Source: Branchipolynoe longqiensis (lineage: Eukaryota; Annelida; Polychaeta; Phyllodocida; Polynoidae). Taken from it: a stretch of DNA of 64,000 nucleotides. The notes under the pieces were generated by a model. It worked only from the letters and a program-made list of their open reading frames with translations, was not told the origin of the DNA and ran no database searches. Positions within the stretch are counted from its first letter, which is position 1; every line of letters starts with the position of its first letter. The stretch lies in assembly GCA_030323885.1 (NCBI GenBank), contig CM059186.1, forward strand, positions 150,882,407 through 150,946,406, read 5' to 3'. The position numbers and the translations under genes are program-made. Shown here piece after piece: positions 62,810-64,000 of the stretch.

Positions 62810-63420
62810 AGCCCCCCTCCACATTCACCAAACCAGCAATTTGTAATCTATAGCCCTCTCCACATTCACCAAACCACACATTAGTAATCTATAGTCCCCC
62901 TCTGTGTTCCCATAACCACCAATTTGTAATCTATAGTCTCCCTCTACATTCCCATAACCATCAATTTGTAATCTATAGTCCCTCTCCACATTCACTAAAC
63001 CACCAATTTGTAATCTATAGTGCCCTCCACATTCACTAAACCACCAATTTGTAATCTATAGTCCCCCTCCACATTCACTAAACCACCAAATTTGTAATCT
63101 ATAGTTTCCTTTGCATTCCCACAACCACCAATTAGTAATCTATAATCCCCTCCACATTCACCAAACCACCAATTTGTAATCTATAGTCCCCTCTACATTC
63201 CCCATAACACCAATTTCTAATCTATAGTCCCCCTCCACATTCTCCAAACCAATTTCTAATCTAGTCCCCCTCCACATTCACCAAACACCCAATTTGTAAT
63301 CTATAGTCCCCTCCACATTCACCAAACCACCAATTTGTAATCTATAGTTCTCTTCACATTGTCTGAACCTCCAATTTGTAATCCATAGTCCCCTCCACAT
63401 TCTCCAAACTAGTACCAACA
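62810..63420. repeat. Minisatellite of about 41 bp, about 15 units
   Basis: Units of CACATTCACCAAACCACCAATTTGTAATCTATAGTCCCCCTC. Confidence 0.97.
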
Positions 63421-63727
63421 CACTCCCTATATATAGTATATAGTGATCTAATTCGCTGGCGCCATCCTATAAAAATGGAAATATCTTGGTGTTTTAGCTA
63501 TTTTTGACTGAAAACTCAAGCCTCTCATACAATCAGACTTTGCACGGCAGGGGAGTTGTAGAAAACTTACTGGAAGGCAGCTATCTGGTTTGTGTGCGAC
63601 TTTTCGCTTCTCAAAGGTGACACATCCCTTTAACCAGCCTCGTACGTGTATTCCCCAATTAGATATTTAAAGCCGCAAAATCCAATGAAATCATTTTATG
63701 TTCAAAACCGAAACATGCACCTAGATT
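63421..63727. other. Stretch without a recognised gene
   Basis: A minus-strand frame without stops runs through about 63625-63465 (containing CVTFEKRKV and KPDSCLP). No family is recognised, and GTAAGTTT at about 63575 could be a donor. I cannot support an exon. Confidence 0.4.
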
Positions 63728-63939
63728 AGATTGGTTGGTTGGTTGGTGGTTGGAATCTTACGTCATGGCAACATCTAAGGTCATATCAGGATAGTTACCA
63801 AATTGTGACAGTATACACTCATGGTGACTTCATAGTGCTGCCACACTGGGAAATCAGGCCGCCAGCATCATAGCCCAATATCCCACTGAGTCACATTATC
63901 CTGAGACTGAGCTAACCAGTCCTTGCCGTATCCTATTAA
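63728..63939 (-). mobile_element. SINE copy truncated by a TTAA MITE
   Basis: Tail and body run normally up to CCTTGCCGTATCCTATTAA. At that TTAA the TTAA-MITE begins. The SINE head, if present, lies beyond the window. Confidence 0.88.
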
Positions 63940-64000
63940 AGTTGCATAGTCCGATGGGTTAGAGTTTCTGTCATTTTTTAAAGATAAATACATTAGATTG
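63940..64000. mobile_element. Left end of a TTAA-flanked MITE, cut by the window edge
   Basis: AGTTGCATAGTCCGATGGGTTAGAG... follows TTAA at 63936-63939 and matches 40723 and 18825. Confidence 0.88.

Noticed and set aside
63465..63625. Possible minus-strand exon before a GTAAGT donor
   Set aside because: Residues match no family I know and there is no acceptor or neighbouring exon; left as unannotated.

Overview
This is animal (metazoan) genomic DNA, most likely from a marine invertebrate bilaterian. The support is GT-AG introns, three genes with clear vertebrate counterparts, tRNA-headed SINEs, many small inverted-repeat (MITE-like) elements, a Ty3/gypsy LTR retrotransposon, a DIRS-like retroelement and abundant micro- and minisatellites. 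The sequence does not let me name the species or phylum. I see no bacterial gene, operon or CRISPR array.

Genes. (1) A WDR74/NSA1 orthologue on + runs from 10861 to 22753 in ten recognised exons, 380 residues. Only the short first coding exon is missing. (2) A MAD2L1BP (p31comet) orthologue on - has two coding exons, 30283-30098 and 24353-23457, 360 residues. It carries an insertion of about 100 residues near its C-terminus. It converges on WDR74, with about 700 bp between the two stop codons. (3) The C-terminal part of a SPRED (Sprouty-related, EVH1 domain) gene on - has exons 47119-47061 and 45035-44043, ending in a complete cysteine-rich Sprouty domain. Its EVH1 exons were not found in the remaining 17 kb. 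The genes act in separate processes: 60S ribosome biogenesis, spindle checkpoint silencing, and Ras/MAPK inhibition.

Mobile DNA. A complete gypsy element (4582-9539, -) has identical 138-bp LTRs, a 4-bp target duplication, a PBS and a PPT. It sits inside an older SINE copy, and its pol region is broken by two frame changes. A DIRS-like element (about 50422-52758, -) has inverted termini, gag and RT remnants, and no recombinase. A separate tyrosine-recombinase remnant lies in a GC-rich island in the MAD2L1BP intron. A CR1/L2-like LINE tail lies at 54223-54441. At least eight inverted-repeat element families are present, several nested in one another.

Layout. 0-0.75 kb tetranucleotide array; 0.75-4.5 kb dispersed repeats; 4.6-9.5 kb gypsy; 10.8-22.8 kb WDR74; 23.4-30.3 kb MAD2L1BP; 30.4-44 kb intergenic, mostly simple repeats and minisatellites; 44-47.1 kb SPRED 3' end; 47.1-64 kb SPRED upstream intron or intergenic DNA with SINEs, the DIRS-like element, a 90-bp satellite, 24-bp minisatellites, two polypurine tracts and a CpG-rich patch near 61.7 kb.

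I found no convincing new multi-gene system. The most interesting items are the p31comet insertion, the young but frame-broken gypsy with almost no leader, a 68-bp perfect inverted repeat, a 22-bp perfect hairpin in a nested element, and tandem arrays that stay open in several frames.
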